Assembly (NCBI GenBank): GCA_030631415.1
Contig: DAOVLE010000030.1
Span: forward strand, 1-31,712
DNA length: 31,712 nucleotides
Source: JAAEQG01 sp023133475
Lineage (GTDB): Bacteria > Planctomycetota > Phycisphaerae > UBA1845
Direction of reading: 5' to 3'
The notes under the pieces were generated by a model that saw nothing but the letters and a program-made list of their open reading frames with translations, did no database searches and was not told where the DNA came from. A program made the translations under genes and the position numbers. The stretch's first letter is position 1. The number at the start of each line of letters is the position of its first letter. Below, in pieces: positions 22,865-31,432 of this stretch.

Positions 22865-23806
22865 TTGGAATTGAACATCGCCATTACCGAGGGCTCTAAG
22901 CGAAGAGCGTTGTTTGGCCCGGCTGACGCTAACTTGAAGCTCATCCGTACAGCTTTGGGTGTGCGCGTTACCGCCCGCGACTCGACAATCCGGCTGAGCG
23001 GGGAGAGTGCGGCAGTGGGTAAAGCGGCTGAGGTCCTTGATATTCTTCAGAAGCGTCTGGAGTCGGTGGACCACCTGTCGCACGAAGAGGTGGCTGCGGT
23101 TTTGGCTGAGGCGACGTCGCAGAAGTCACAGGGCAGCCACGCGATCGAAGTTTACACTCCGGGCATCAGCATAATTCCTAAAACCGAGGGTCAGGCGAAG
23201 TACATTGACGCCATCCGGGCGAACGATCTGACCGTTTGCGTAGGCCCGGCGGGAACGGGCAAGACCTACCTGGCGGTTGCGATGGCGATTTCGATGCTCA
23301 AGCAGTCCCGGATCAAGCGGATCGTGTTGGTGCGCCCGGCGGTTGAGGCTGGCGAGAAGCTCGGTTTTTTGCCCGGCGACATGCAGGCGAAGGTTAATCC
23401 TTATCTTCGCCCGCTTTTCGACGCGATGCACGACATGATGAGCTTCGACCAGATTCAGCGTTTCATGCAGAACGACGTTATCGAGGTGATCCCGCTGGCG
23501 TTCATGCGTGGCCGCACGCTGAACCACGCCGCGGTGATCCTCGACGAAGCCCAGAACTGCACGATCTCGCAGATGTTGATGTTCCTGACCCGCCTGGGGC
23601 ATGGCAGCAAGATGATCGTCACCGGCGACGACTCGCAGGTGGACCTGGAGCGCGGTCAGCCGAGCGGTTTGATCGATGTTCTCGAACGGCTGGGGGGTAT
23701 CGAGGGTATTGCGATTCTGCGGCTGGAGCGGTGCGATATCGTGCGTCACAAGCTGGTGAATCGGATCGTGGAGGCCTATGGCCCCACCGGGTTGGAGGAC
23801 CGGTAA
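22865..23806 (+). CDS. phoH: PhoH-family ATPase (PhoH-like protein)
   Basis: Cytoplasmic P-loop protein of 313 residues. The family is linked to RNA metabolism and very often lies beside ybeY. There is an N-terminal KH-like region (FGPADANLKLIRTALGVRV), Walker A GPAGTGKT at 127-134 and Walker B VILDEAQN at 224-231, with GDDSQVD further on acting as a sensor-like motif. The frame begins at a TTG at 22865 with AGGAG 13 nt upstream; the TTG two codons later is an alternative. The TAA stop is followed directly by a family E end (GCCCGGATATTTCACTGCGG). Confidence 0.93.
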   Translation: MELNIAITEGSKRRALFGPADANLKLIRTALGVRVTARDSTIRLSGESAAVGKAAEVLDILQKRLESVDHLSHEEVAAVLAEATSQKSQGSHAIEVYTPGISIIPKTEGQAKYIDAIRANDLTVCVGPAGTGKTYLAVAMAISMLKQSRIKRIVLVRPAVEAGEKLGFLPGDMQAKVNPYLRPLFDAMHDMMSFDQIQRFMQNDVIEVIPLAFMRGRTLNHAAVILDEAQNCTISQMLMFLTRLGHGSKMIVTGDDSQVDLERGQPSGLIDVLERLGGIEGIAILRLERCDIVRHKLVNRIVEAYGPTGLEDR

Positions 23807-23971
23807 GCCCGGATATTTCACTGCGGAGCACACTATGGGGGACACGACTCGCGGGGAGTATTCGCGTCCCCCACCGCTAAAGCGGTGGGCCACCCGGCTC
23901 TGCGGAAGGCGGGTGGAACCCGCCCTACGGCTGAAAGCTGAAAGCTGATAGCTTCTGAGTCTCGAGACTTA
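23804..23971. repeat. Run of three repeat fragments between phoH and pgpH
   Basis: In order: a family E end at the phoH stop (23804-23833), a family C half with GTGGGCCACCC at its right (23835-23895), and a family D hairpin GGCGGGTGGAACCCGCC (about 23909-23925). A GCTGAAAGCTGAAAGCTGAT tandem closes the run just before pgpH. Confidence 0.8.
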
Positions 23972-23974
23972 GTG

Positions 23975-26374
23975 ATGTTTTGGTTCGGCAAGAAACGTAG
24001 CGACCGGCGCAGCAAGGCCCAACGTGTCCGGGCGGAGAGTTCCAAACCGCTGTGGGAGCAGTTTCAGGAGCGGGTTGGGGTGTGGTCTGCTGTTGCCACG
24101 CTGGCGTTCTTCCTCGGCGCTACGGTTATTGCTCTTTACGGCAAGTCGTCTTTGGGCTACCGGGTGGGCGATGCCATCACCGGCCCTATCAACGCACGGG
24201 TCAGCTTCTCGCGGATCGATGAAAAGCAAACGCAACGTGCCCGTAAGGCAGCCAAAGAGGCGACCCCCAGCTACTATCGGGTGAACGTCGAACTGATCGC
24301 CCGCATCGGCGGCGAACTGCAAAACCTTCATCTGGATGCCAAGGGGGCAGACTCTTACGACACGTTTGCGTCTATTGCCACCGACAAAGGCTGGAAGGTG
24401 ACCGCGGCGACTTTCAACGAGTTGCAGCGGTTGTCCGACGAAGCCGGAGGCAAGTTCTACGCGGGGTATCTCAGTGCCCTGAAAGGTCGTCTGCAAGACG
24501 AATATACGGTCAGGCCTACCGTCGAGGAAGATCGTCAGCCGGCGTCGAATTCGGCGGTGGCCCGGGTGCTGCCCGTCCGCCCGACAGCCGACGGGGTGGA
24601 GCCGGAGCAGGGACCGGGCGAACCGCTGGAAATCAGCACCGTGCAACTGATCCCAATCTCCAACCCGAGCATCATCGAAGGTCAGGCAGAGAGGCTGGCA
24701 ACGCTGACGTTCCCGTCCCCGTTGCGTTCCGCCGTGTCGGAGATTGTGAGGCGTCGTCTGGCTGACGAGCCGATACTGCTGTTCGACACCGCGGCGACGC
24801 GGGCAGCCATGGATGCGGTGTTCGCGGCGATCGAGGATGTCGTAATTCGCTACAAGAAGGGAAGCCCGCTGATCTCGCCCTCGCCTGGTGAAGAGCGTCT
24901 GTCGCTGAACCAGGAGCACATCCAACTGCTGCAATGTGAGCACGCGGCTTATCTGTGGGTACTCAGTGACAAGGCAGGCACCGGGGAGGGGCAGAGTCTT
25001 CGTGAGCAACGCCTGATGGCTCGGGCGGGCATTACCATACTCATGGCTCTTTTGAGCTTTGCCCTGTTCGCTTATGTGCACCAGTATCAGCCGCGGGTCC
25101 TGGAGGTGCATAGCCGCACCATTGCTTTTGGGGTTCTTTTGTTGGCTGTGTTGGCCTCCTCGAAGTTCATCAACGCTCGCTTCGATTACCGGGAGTTGGC
25201 CATTGGCCCGATGCTGCTGGCTGCTGCTATTCTGATCATCGCTTATCAGCGTCGTTTTGCTTCGGGCGTGTGTACGATAGTTTCGGTGCTGGTGGTGGTC
25301 ACGGTGCGGGGCGACATCGACCTGCTGGTGCTGCTGGCAGCGGGGAGCACGGTGGTCACGCTGACGCTGGTCAACATTCGCACGCGAACGATTCTGGTGA
25401 TCTCCGGGGCAATGACCGCGGCAGCGGTGGCGAGTGTCTGCCTTGCCTACGGCTTGATCCAGGGGCACCAGACCGAGTTCATCGTCCAGCGGGCGGGGGT
25501 GGCTGGTGTCACTGCGATGGGGGCTGCTCTGATTATCCAGGCTTCGCTCCCATTCATCGAGCGGGCCTTCAAGATCGCCACTCCGCTGACCCTGCAAGAG
25601 TGGGGGGACGCCACCAAGCCGCTCTTGCAGAGATTGGCCCATGATGCACCTGGGACCTACAACCACTCGCTGGTGCTGGCCACCATGGCAGGGGCTGCTT
25701 GCGAAGCGATAGGGGCCGACGCCCTGCTGGCCCGGGTCGGGGCGCTGTACCACGACGTCGGCAAAATCCTCAAGAAGGACTACTTCGCCGAGAACCAGGA
25801 GGCCTCGATCAACCGCCACGATAATCTGTCGCCCACCATGAGCCTGCTGATCATCGTGGGGCACGTAAAGGACGGCATCGAGATGGCCAAGGAATACGGG
25901 CTGCCCCGCATCCTGCACCAGTTCATCGCCGAGCATCACGGGACCACCGTGGTCCGCTACTTCCACCACGCAGCCAGCGAGAAACAACCACAAATCGCCA
26001 CCGGGAAACACGACCGGATGGTCCCAGACAGCGAATTTCGCTACCCCGGGCCTAAACCCCATAGCAAGGAATCGGCGATTCTGATGCTGTGTGACGGGGT
26101 GGAGGGGGCAGTGCGGGCTTTGCCCGAGCCTACCCCGGGACGGATCGAGAATCTCGTGCACGCGGTGCTGATGGATCGCTTGAATGATGGGCAGTTCGAC
26201 GATTGTGAGGTTACCCTGCGACAACTGCATCGCGTCGAGGAATCTCTGGTCAAGAGCTTGTGCAAGTTTTATCATGGGCGGGTGGCTTATCCCAAGACCG
26301 CAACGAAGCAAGACAAGAGTGAAGCCAACCACGCTGACGACCAGGGCAATCAGCAGGCAAGAAGTGCCGGATAA
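23975..26374 (+). CDS. pgpH: PgpH-like 7TM HD-domain phosphohydrolase
   Basis: Membrane protein of 799 residues with the 7TMR-HDED/7TM-HD layout. It has one N-terminal membrane helix (residues ~32-52), a large extracytoplasmic domain to about 345, about seven membrane helices between ~347 and 530, and a cytoplasmic HD domain with H564 (YNHSLVLA), H593-D594 (YHDVGKILKK) and a later D in LMLCDGVEG. Listeria PgpH of this family hydrolyses cyclic-di-AMP, so a cyclic-di-AMP phosphodiesterase role is likely. The ATG at 23975 has no strong ribosome site; a GTG lies one codon earlier. It sits between phoH and ybeY, the usual order for this family. Confidence 0.92.
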   Translation: MFWFGKKRSDRRSKAQRVRAESSKPLWEQFQERVGVWSAVATLAFFLGATVIALYGKSSLGYRVGDAITGPINARVSFSRIDEKQTQRARKAAKEATPSYYRVNVELIARIGGELQNLHLDAKGADSYDTFASIATDKGWKVTAATFNELQRLSDEAGGKFYAGYLSALKGRLQDEYTVRPTVEEDRQPASNSAVARVLPVRPTADGVEPEQGPGEPLEISTVQLIPISNPSIIEGQAERLATLTFPSPLRSAVSEIVRRRLADEPILLFDTAATRAAMDAVFAAIEDVVIRYKKGSPLISPSPGEERLSLNQEHIQLLQCEHAAYLWVLSDKAGTGEGQSLREQRLMARAGITILMALLSFALFAYVHQYQPRVLEVHSRTIAFGVLLLAVLASSKFINARFDYRELAIGPMLLAAAILIIAYQRRFASGVCTIVSVLVVVTVRGDIDLLVLLAAGSTVVTLTLVNIRTRTILVISGAMTAAAVASVCLAYGLIQGHQTEFIVQRAGVAGVTAMGAALIIQASLPFIERAFKIATPLTLQEWGDATKPLLQRLAHDAPGTYNHSLVLATMAGAACEAIGADALLARVGALYHDVGKILKKDYFAENQEASINRHDNLSPTMSLLIIVGHVKDGIEMAKEYGLPRILHQFIAEHHGTTVVRYFHHAASEKQPQIATGKHDRMVPDSEFRYPGPKPHSKESAILMLCDGVEGAVRALPEPTPGRIENLVHAVLMDRLNDGQFDDCEVTLRQLHRVEESLVKSLCKFYHGRVAYPKTATKQDKSEANHADDQGNQQARSAG

Positions 26375-26405
26375 GGGTATCTTGGAGGACAAAGACCGAT
26401 CAGCG

Positions 26406-26903
26406 ATGGACGAGGATTCCCCCTACGACATATGCCTGTCCGACGACCAGGGCACCCACCCGCATATCGACGCCGATCTGCTCAGGCGGGCGGTTATGTT
26501 GACCCTTCGTGAACATCAAAGCCGTCCCGCACGCATTGGTGTTGCGGTGGTGGACGATGTGCAAATCGCCGCGGTGAACCGGCAGTATCTCGGGCACCAC
26601 GGGCCGACTGACGTGATCAGTTTCGACCTCAGTGAAGATGAAGACGACGCCCCACTTGAAGGCGAAATCATCATTTCGTGGGAGACCGCCGCACGTCAGG
26701 CTGCCGAAAGAGACCATTCCATCGAGGCTGAGGCTTTGCTCTACACTGTTCATGGGGTGTTGCACCTGATCGGCTACGACGACCAGGCCGACGACGACTC
26801 AGCCACCATGCACGCGGAGGAGGACCGCATTCTAACGCTTCTGGGCCTGGGTGCGGTGTATGGAGGAGAGGCAAGAGGCAATAGGCAACAAGGCAAGACG
26901 TAG
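26406..26903 (+). CDS. ybeY: Endoribonuclease YbeY (rRNA maturation factor)
   Basis: Single-strand endoribonuclease for 16S rRNA 3'-end maturation and ribosome quality control, 165 aa. The fold markers are PTDVISFDLS and EGEIIISWE. The zinc motif reads HGVLHLIGYDD: H116 and H120 are present, but the third metal-ligand position holds Asp (D126) instead of the usual His. The last 11 residues (EARGNRQQGKT) are encoded by an AGGCAA-type simple repeat that runs into a family D palindrome, which supplies the stop TAG. The C-terminus is thus probably repeat-derived. The start is less certain: GGAGG lies about 15 nt before the ATG. It follows pgpH by 31 nt and is likely cotranscribed. Confidence 0.92.
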   Translation: MDEDSPYDICLSDDQGTHPHIDADLLRRAVMLTLREHQSRPARIGVAVVDDVQIAAVNRQYLGHHGPTDVISFDLSEDEDDAPLEGEIIISWETAARQAAERDHSIEAEALLYTVHGVLHLIGYDDQADDDSATMHAEEDRILTLLGLGAVYGGEARGNRQQGKT

Positions 26904-26940
26904 GGTGGGTGGAACCTCGCGGAGCGAGGTGGAACCCACC
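26900..26940. repeat. Family D hairpin at the ybeY stop codon
   Basis: GTAGGGTGGGTGGAACC and GGTGGAACCCACC flank an inner CTCGCGGAGCGAG stem. The TAG at 26901-26903 is the ybeY stop. Confidence 0.85.
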
Positions 26941-26977
26941 AACCGGGAACTAGCACTGTCATACTAGGAGCGGATCG

Positions 26978-27736
26978 ATGAGGGTGGGATTGATTCAGAT
27001 CGCAGTTACGCCCGGCGTCCGGTCAGCCAACATCGCTCGGCTGATGCGCTTGATCGACCAGACTTGCGAGTGTGATCCCGCGCCGGACCTGGTGGTCGTT
27101 CCCGCCGGCTGCGAGTCCGATCTCGGGCACGCGGTCTCCAGCGGGCTCACTCGAGCGATGGGCTACGCCCTGTTGGGTCCGCTGGCGATGAAGGCCCGCG
27201 AATGGGGCGTCTTCCTTGCGGGCGGGTTTTGGGGCCGTGACGAAAGTGGGCCGCTGGTTCGAGGAGTGTTGCTCGACCCCGACGGCGACGTGCTGATTAA
27301 GACGGCCCGGCAAAACGATGCTCAACGTTTGCCGGTGCGTGTGTGGGCGACCTCGATCGGGGCTGTGGGGCTGTTGCTCGGCGAACACGTGGATGATGAG
27401 GTGCCCGACGATGTCATTGAGGCAGGGGGTGTTCTGGTCGTATCCGGGACGGTGTGCAACGGCAAAGTGCCACACCGCCGGAGTGATGAGGTAGGCGACC
27501 GATTGAGCAAGCTGGCTCAGAGGTGTGCAAGCTACGTTTGCGGGGTGTTCCCGGTCTCCGCGGAGGAGGCCGGCAATTCGGACAAGGGGGGGATCGCAGG
27601 CCCGTCACAGGCTTTTGGCCCCGACGGTTCGAGGATTGCTTGTGCACCAGGTGGGGAAGCAATTGTGGTGGTCGATCTCGTGTCGGCTGGCGGCTCGGAC
27701 GTTTCACCGCAGAGACCGCAGAGAGTTGACAAGTAG
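26978..27736 (+). CDS. Nitrilase-fold (carbon-nitrogen hydrolase) protein lacking catalytic residues
   Basis: A 252-residue protein with the carbon-nitrogen hydrolase layout: MRVGLIQIAVTPG at the start, PDLVVVPAG, VFLAGGFWGRDE, LLDPDGDVLIK, IGAVGLLLGE and GVLVVSGTVCNGK. The catalytic Glu position (normally PE) reads P42-A43. The nucleophilic Cys position (normally I-C-Y-D) reads L134-G135-E136. K108 may correspond to the catalytic Lys. It is therefore probably inactive as an amidase and may bind a ligand or act structurally. GGAG lies 8 nt before the ATG. The final residues (VSPQRPQRVDK) come from a family E repeat (CACCGCAGAGACCGCAGAGA), which also brings the stop. Confidence 0.72.
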   Translation: MRVGLIQIAVTPGVRSANIARLMRLIDQTCECDPAPDLVVVPAGCESDLGHAVSSGLTRAMGYALLGPLAMKAREWGVFLAGGFWGRDESGPLVRGVLLDPDGDVLIKTARQNDAQRLPVRVWATSIGAVGLLLGEHVDDEVPDDVIEAGGVLVVSGTVCNGKVPHRRSDEVGDRLSKLAQRCASYVCGVFPVSAEEAGNSDKGGIAGPSQAFGPDGSRIACAPGGEAIVVVDLVSAGGSDVSPQRPQRVDK

Positions 27737-27829
27737 GGAGTTGGCGAAATCAGTGGATGTCACCGGCGGGGCAACGCAGGTACGCTCAGCCGACAGCGAA
27801 TTCGAGGACCTGCAAAGAGGCGATAATCG

Positions 27830-29116
27830 GTGGGTAGTTGGCTGATCTGGCTGGCGGTGGGGCAGCTTCTTGTGGTGCTCCTGTCCACGGTGGTGAATCT
27901 GGCATTGCGTCTGCCGTCCCGTGCGCGTTTGGCGGAGAAGATGGAGCTGCAAGGGCGCAAAGAGGAGTTGAACCACCTGCTGGAGCTTCGCGTGCAATTC
28001 CTTCTTGCCACAGCCGTACTGCGGGCGATGGCGTTGCTGAGCTTTGTCCTGGTGGTGGTGGAGAGTCTGCGCCGAGACACGGATGGGATTTCATTTGGCA
28101 CATACCTATGGGCGTTTGTGCTTGCTCTGGCGGGCGTTCTGGTGTTTGGAATAGCGATCCCCTCCGCCTGGGCCAAGTATGCCGGGGAATCCCTGCTCAT
28201 CGTTTCGCTTCCCGTTCTGCGCGTCCTGCGTTGCGTGTTGTATCCGCTGGTGGTGCCGCTACTGGCTTTGGATTGGCTGGTCCGTCGCCTGGCGGGGGTT
28301 CGGGACGAGGGCAAGGATATCACCGCCGACCACCTGGAACAGGAGATTCTCAAGGTGGTCAGCGAAGGCGAAGCTCATGGAGTGGTCGACGAAGAAGAAA
28401 AGGAGATGATCGAGTCCATCATCGAATTCCGTGATACGCAGGTGGACCAGATCATGACCCCGCGGACCGACATCAACGCAATGCCCAGGGACGTCACCTT
28501 CGAGGAACTCAAGGAACTCATTCGTGAGAAGGGGCACTCGCGTGTCCCGCTCTATGAGGAAACGGTGGACAACATCGTCGGCATCATCTACGCCAAAGAC
28601 CTTTTGCAGGTCGCCAACCCGGAACCCTTCGACGCCGGTGCGATCATGCGTGAGCCGATATACATCCCCGAGAGCAAGCAACTGCGCGACCTGCTGCATG
28701 AATTCCAGGAGGGCAAAGGGCACATGGCCATCGTCCTGGACGAGTACGGCGGGACCGCCGGCCTGGTGACCATCGAGGACATCCTCGAGGAACTCGTCGG
28801 CGAGATCGTCGACGAGTATGAGGACCAGGACCAGGAACCGTTGCGCCGCATCGACGATTCCACCGTTGAGGTGGACGCGCGGATGCGCATCGACGAATTG
28901 AACGACGAACTGGACATCGATCTGCCCGAGAGCGAGGACTACGAGACCATCGGCGGTTTCGTATTCAGCGCCCTGGGCAAAATCCCCCAATCCGGTGCCG
29001 AATGTGCCCACGACAACATCAAGATATGTGTCACCGATGCCGGGCCTAGAAAGATCAACCGTCTGCGATTGCAGATCACTCGCGACTCGCTCGAAAGCAA
29101 CGGCACCGCACGATAG
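27830..29116 (+). CDS. CorC/HlyC-type CBS-domain membrane protein
   Basis: A 428-residue member of the CNNM/CorC (hemolysin C) family, associated with Mg2+/Co2+ transport and homeostasis. The N-terminal membrane domain has helices at about residues 4-22, 58-80, 90-115 and 122-150. A CBS pair spans about 190-310, starting IMTPRTDINAMP and including HSRVPLYEE and IVLDEYGGTAGLVT. The C-terminal CorC/HlyC domain is at about 330-415 (MRIDELNDEL, ETIGGFVFSALG). The start is GTG with AGAGG 10 nt upstream. In many bacteria a gene of this family follows ybeY, as here; the two are separated only by the nitrilase-fold gene. The gene is the last of the housekeeping run. Confidence 0.9.
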   Translation: MGSWLIWLAVGQLLVVLLSTVVNLALRLPSRARLAEKMELQGRKEELNHLLELRVQFLLATAVLRAMALLSFVLVVVESLRRDTDGISFGTYLWAFVLALAGVLVFGIAIPSAWAKYAGESLLIVSLPVLRVLRCVLYPLVVPLLALDWLVRRLAGVRDEGKDITADHLEQEILKVVSEGEAHGVVDEEEKEMIESIIEFRDTQVDQIMTPRTDINAMPRDVTFEELKELIREKGHSRVPLYEETVDNIVGIIYAKDLLQVANPEPFDAGAIMREPIYIPESKQLRDLLHEFQEGKGHMAIVLDEYGGTAGLVTIEDILEELVGEIVDEYEDQDQEPLRRIDDSTVEVDARMRIDELNDELDIDLPESEDYETIGGFVFSALGKIPQSGAECAHDNIKICVTDAGPRKINRLRLQITRDSLESNGTAR

Positions 29117-29120
29117 ATAG

Positions 29121-29208
29121 GCGTAGGGCAGGTTCCACCCGCCGCGAAGGTAGGGCGGGTTTTACCCGCCGTGAGATATGGATAAGGTGGGTGAAACCCG
29201 CCCTACAG
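29121..29208. repeat. Family D double palindrome after the CorC-like gene
   Basis: Two TAGGGCGGGT-type units in direct orientation and one inverted unit (GGGTGAAACCCGCCCTA), giving a multi-hairpin array 5 bp after the stop. It may act as a terminator or an mRNA end stabiliser. Confidence 0.85.
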
Positions 29209-29269
29209 GTCCACGCCGCTTGAGTTTCCACGACTCCCCGGCAATATCTTCCTTTGGGGGGAGATTGGC

Positions 29270-29350
29270 GGGTGGCCCACCGCTTTAGCGGTGGGGGACG
29301 CGAATCCTGATGCGATTCGTGTCCCCCAGAGCTAAAGCCCTGGGCCACCC
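29270..29350. repeat. Family C four-armed palindrome, complete copy
   Basis: Canonical copy of 81 bp: hairpin CCACCGCTTTAGCGGTGG, then GGGACGCGAAT, spacer, ATTCGTGTCCC, and second hairpin CCAGAGCTAAAGCCCTGG, with outer GGGTGGCCC/GGGCCACCC arms. It lies between two genes that converge. Confidence 0.92.
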
Positions 29351-29385
29351 CTGCCGAGTTGGATCAGGCAAACATGGGCCATCGG

Positions 29386-30612
29386 TCAGGCTCGACCATA
29401 GACGACATACTCGAAGAGTTCTTTCTTGGAGTTGCGCTTACGGATTGCCGTTACCTTCACCGACGAAAACCCGAGGCGCTTAAGCATATCGGCATAGACT
29501 TCTTCAACAGGGATCATGACCCCGTAGAACGTGGAATTGCCGACGATGTAGTGAACTTCGGCTCCACGGGCCATCAGTTTCTTGACGCTCTGTAGATGTT
29601 GCCAGATGTCCACGAAATATTTGCTGATGTACCGACTCAGCAGGAACCCGTTTTTGTTGGTTGAACGCGCCACCTTTTCCACGGCATTCTGCAAGTAATC
29701 AGGGAGATAGGCGTCACCATTTTGTTGCCATTTGGCAAGTAGGCTCGTTGCGATGCCCCACGTCCCCCCGATTGCTTCCCAGTCGAGTTCGCCTGCCTGG
29801 CGAGCGCCCGTCAGAAACCCCAACCAATACATGTAAGGGCGCAGCTCTCGTATGTATGACATCCTGTTGGGGTAAGGGGGCGACGTAATGAGCAGATCAA
29901 ACTGGCCAACGTCATCGGGTGATAACTGGCGTGAGTCTGCAAGGATGATACTCGCCTTGCCCTTCGGATTGACCTTTGCCGACCTGGCGACAACGGCGGC
30001 ATCCTCGATGAATTGATCGATATGAGGATCGGCATCCGTGAAGATGCTCAGTTGCCCATCGGAGTGAGGTCGATCCTTGAAGGACATCGACTGGTGATTG
30101 AAGGCTGCATTGGAGAGCTTGATCAGGGTGCGGCAAAACACGATGTCCAACAGGTTGCGAAGCGATGAGCCTGGCTTGGTCGCGGAAACCATCTTGCCCC
30201 TGAGTTGACGGAGAAACAGCAGCGAGTCTTCATCCCACCATCTTTCAATCTTTGATATGGGTGGCGGGTCGGCAGGGCTCACCAAATCAAGCGAAGATCG
30301 GTCGGCCTGCGTCTCTGCGAAATCGAGGACGGCATCGGCGGTCTGCGGTTGGTATCGGGCAACCTTGGTTTTTCCCAGCCAAATCAGGAATGGATTGATG
30401 TCCACCGAGACGGCATCGTTGCCCCTCGACGCCGCGGCAAGAGTGGTTGTTGCCGTCCCTGAGAATGGGTCAAAGACCCGCAAGTGCCCTGAGTATTCGT
30501 CCAGAATGTTATTGACCAGTTTGAGGGAATAGGCCGGCGTCAGGCGCAACCAACCGTGACGCCCATTATTTATGTTATGCTTATGCGTTAGCTCGGCTCT
30601 TTGCTTCGGCAC
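29386..30612 (-). CDS. Site-specific DNA methyltransferase (SPPY type)
   Basis: A 408-residue S-adenosylmethionine-dependent amino-methyltransferase, probably modifying adenine N6 or cytosine N4. The SAM-binding motif is VFDPFSGTATTTLAAASRG (motif I, residues 46-64), preceded by a motif X-like HGWLRLTPAYSLKLV. The catalytic motif is LITSPPYPNR (motif IV, SPPY at 244-247). The motif order I, long region, IV suggests the alpha-like arrangement with a recognition region between them. The GTG start lies one base after the stop of the upstream gene (TGATGTG), so the two genes form a coupled operon consistent with a type II restriction-modification system. Sequence specificity cannot be read from this. 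Confidence 0.88.
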   Translation of the reverse strand: MPKQRAELTHKHNINNGRHGWLRLTPAYSLKLVNNILDEYSGHLRVFDPFSGTATTTLAAASRGNDAVSVDINPFLIWLGKTKVARYQPQTADAVLDFAETQADRSSLDLVSPADPPPISKIERWWDEDSLLFLRQLRGKMVSATKPGSSLRNLLDIVFCRTLIKLSNAAFNHQSMSFKDRPHSDGQLSIFTDADPHIDQFIEDAAVVARSAKVNPKGKASIILADSRQLSPDDVGQFDLLITSPPYPNRMSYIRELRPYMYWLGFLTGARQAGELDWEAIGGTWGIATSLLAKWQQNGDAYLPDYLQNAVEKVARSTNKNGFLLSRYISKYFVDIWQHLQSVKKLMARGAEVHYIVGNSTFYGVMIPVEEVYADMLKRLGFSSVKVTAIRKRNSKKELFEYVVYGRA

Positions 30613-30613
30613 A

Positions 30614-31432
30614 TCAGCCCCCTTGCTGATTCTCGGCGCTCAGCAGCGCATTCAGCACGGCATCTATTGTCTTATGCAGCGTTTGTTTGTGTCGCTCAAA
30701 AAAAGCGGCAAGGTCGTATCCGACCACGTCACGCATAAAGGCATAGGTCGAGGTGACTGGATTATTGTCCACGGTTCCGATCAAGATTGCCCATTGTTCT
30801 TGTTGGTATCTGGAAGCGATGTCGGTATCAATCTGCGCGGAGAGGATCAGCAAGCAGGGCAGGTATGCCTGCGTGTAGGCGGTCGCAGCATTGGCAATGT
30901 CGGCATTCTGACGCTTTGCATCTTTGCTTTTGTACCCCTGCCGTATCTCAAAGACCACACCTTTGAGGGATTGGGCGATGCTGGGGTCAACCCCGAGGTC
31001 TTTGCATTCAGCGCCAATCCAGCCTTTGACCCTCTGTCGATCCTCATCTTTCTTGAGTTCGTCCAGTGGTATTCGACCGTCGAGTGAGAGTTTGCGTGTC
31101 TTCTTGTTTACGCCGACGGTGGTGTACGACCACGTTGTATCGGTTGGGCAAAGCCCAAGGTAATCCTGGAGCAATTGTCGTATCAGCCTCTCGCATCCCA
31201 TCCCGATTTGACGGTAGACGCTGGTCATTCCGCCGGCGGCCCTGTGGGCAGCGTACATCAGGGGATTGTCGAGACCGAACCAACTATAGAAGGGGTCGGA
31301 GCGGTACAGCCTTTGGAAGTCGTTCAAGTCGAGACCTACCTTGCTGCTCTGCCCGAGTTTTGGCTTGTAGGAAACGCAGACCCGAATTGCGTCGAGGACG
31401 ATTTTTAGGTATCGGTCATCTGAGTCGGCCAT
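30614..31432 (-). CDS. Probable type II restriction endonuclease partner of the methyltransferase
   Basis: A 272-residue protein cotranscribed with, and ending one base before, the methyltransferase. It has a helical N-terminal part (DPFYSWFGLDNPLMYAAHRA). A possible PD-(D/E)xK-like core follows, with D119 in LSLDGRIPLDE and E162 with nearby basic residues in GVVFEIRQGYKSKDAKRQ, then a strand LPCLLILS. The assignment rests mainly on operon structure and this loose motif; a specific endonuclease family cannot be named with certainty. It ends with a C-terminal helix ending LLSAENQQGG. The start region and upstream sequence are duplicated at 31603-31712. Confidence 0.7.
   Translation of the reverse strand: MADSDDRYLKIVLDAIRVCVSYKPKLGQSSKVGLDLNDFQRLYRSDPFYSWFGLDNPLMYAAHRAAGGMTSVYRQIGMGCERLIRQLLQDYLGLCPTDTTWSYTTVGVNKKTRKLSLDGRIPLDELKKDEDRQRVKGWIGAECKDLGVDPSIAQSLKGVVFEIRQGYKSKDAKRQNADIANAATAYTQAYLPCLLILSAQIDTDIASRYQQEQWAILIGTVDNNPVTSTYAFMRDVVGYDLAAFFERHKQTLHKTIDAVLNALLSAENQQGG

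Noticed and set aside
23969..26392. An 807-codon open frame on the minus strand opposite pgpH
   Set aside because: It is a codon-bias shadow of a GC-rich gene. Its product is rich in His, Arg, Gln and Pro with no domain pattern, whereas the plus strand encodes a clear 7TM-HD protein.
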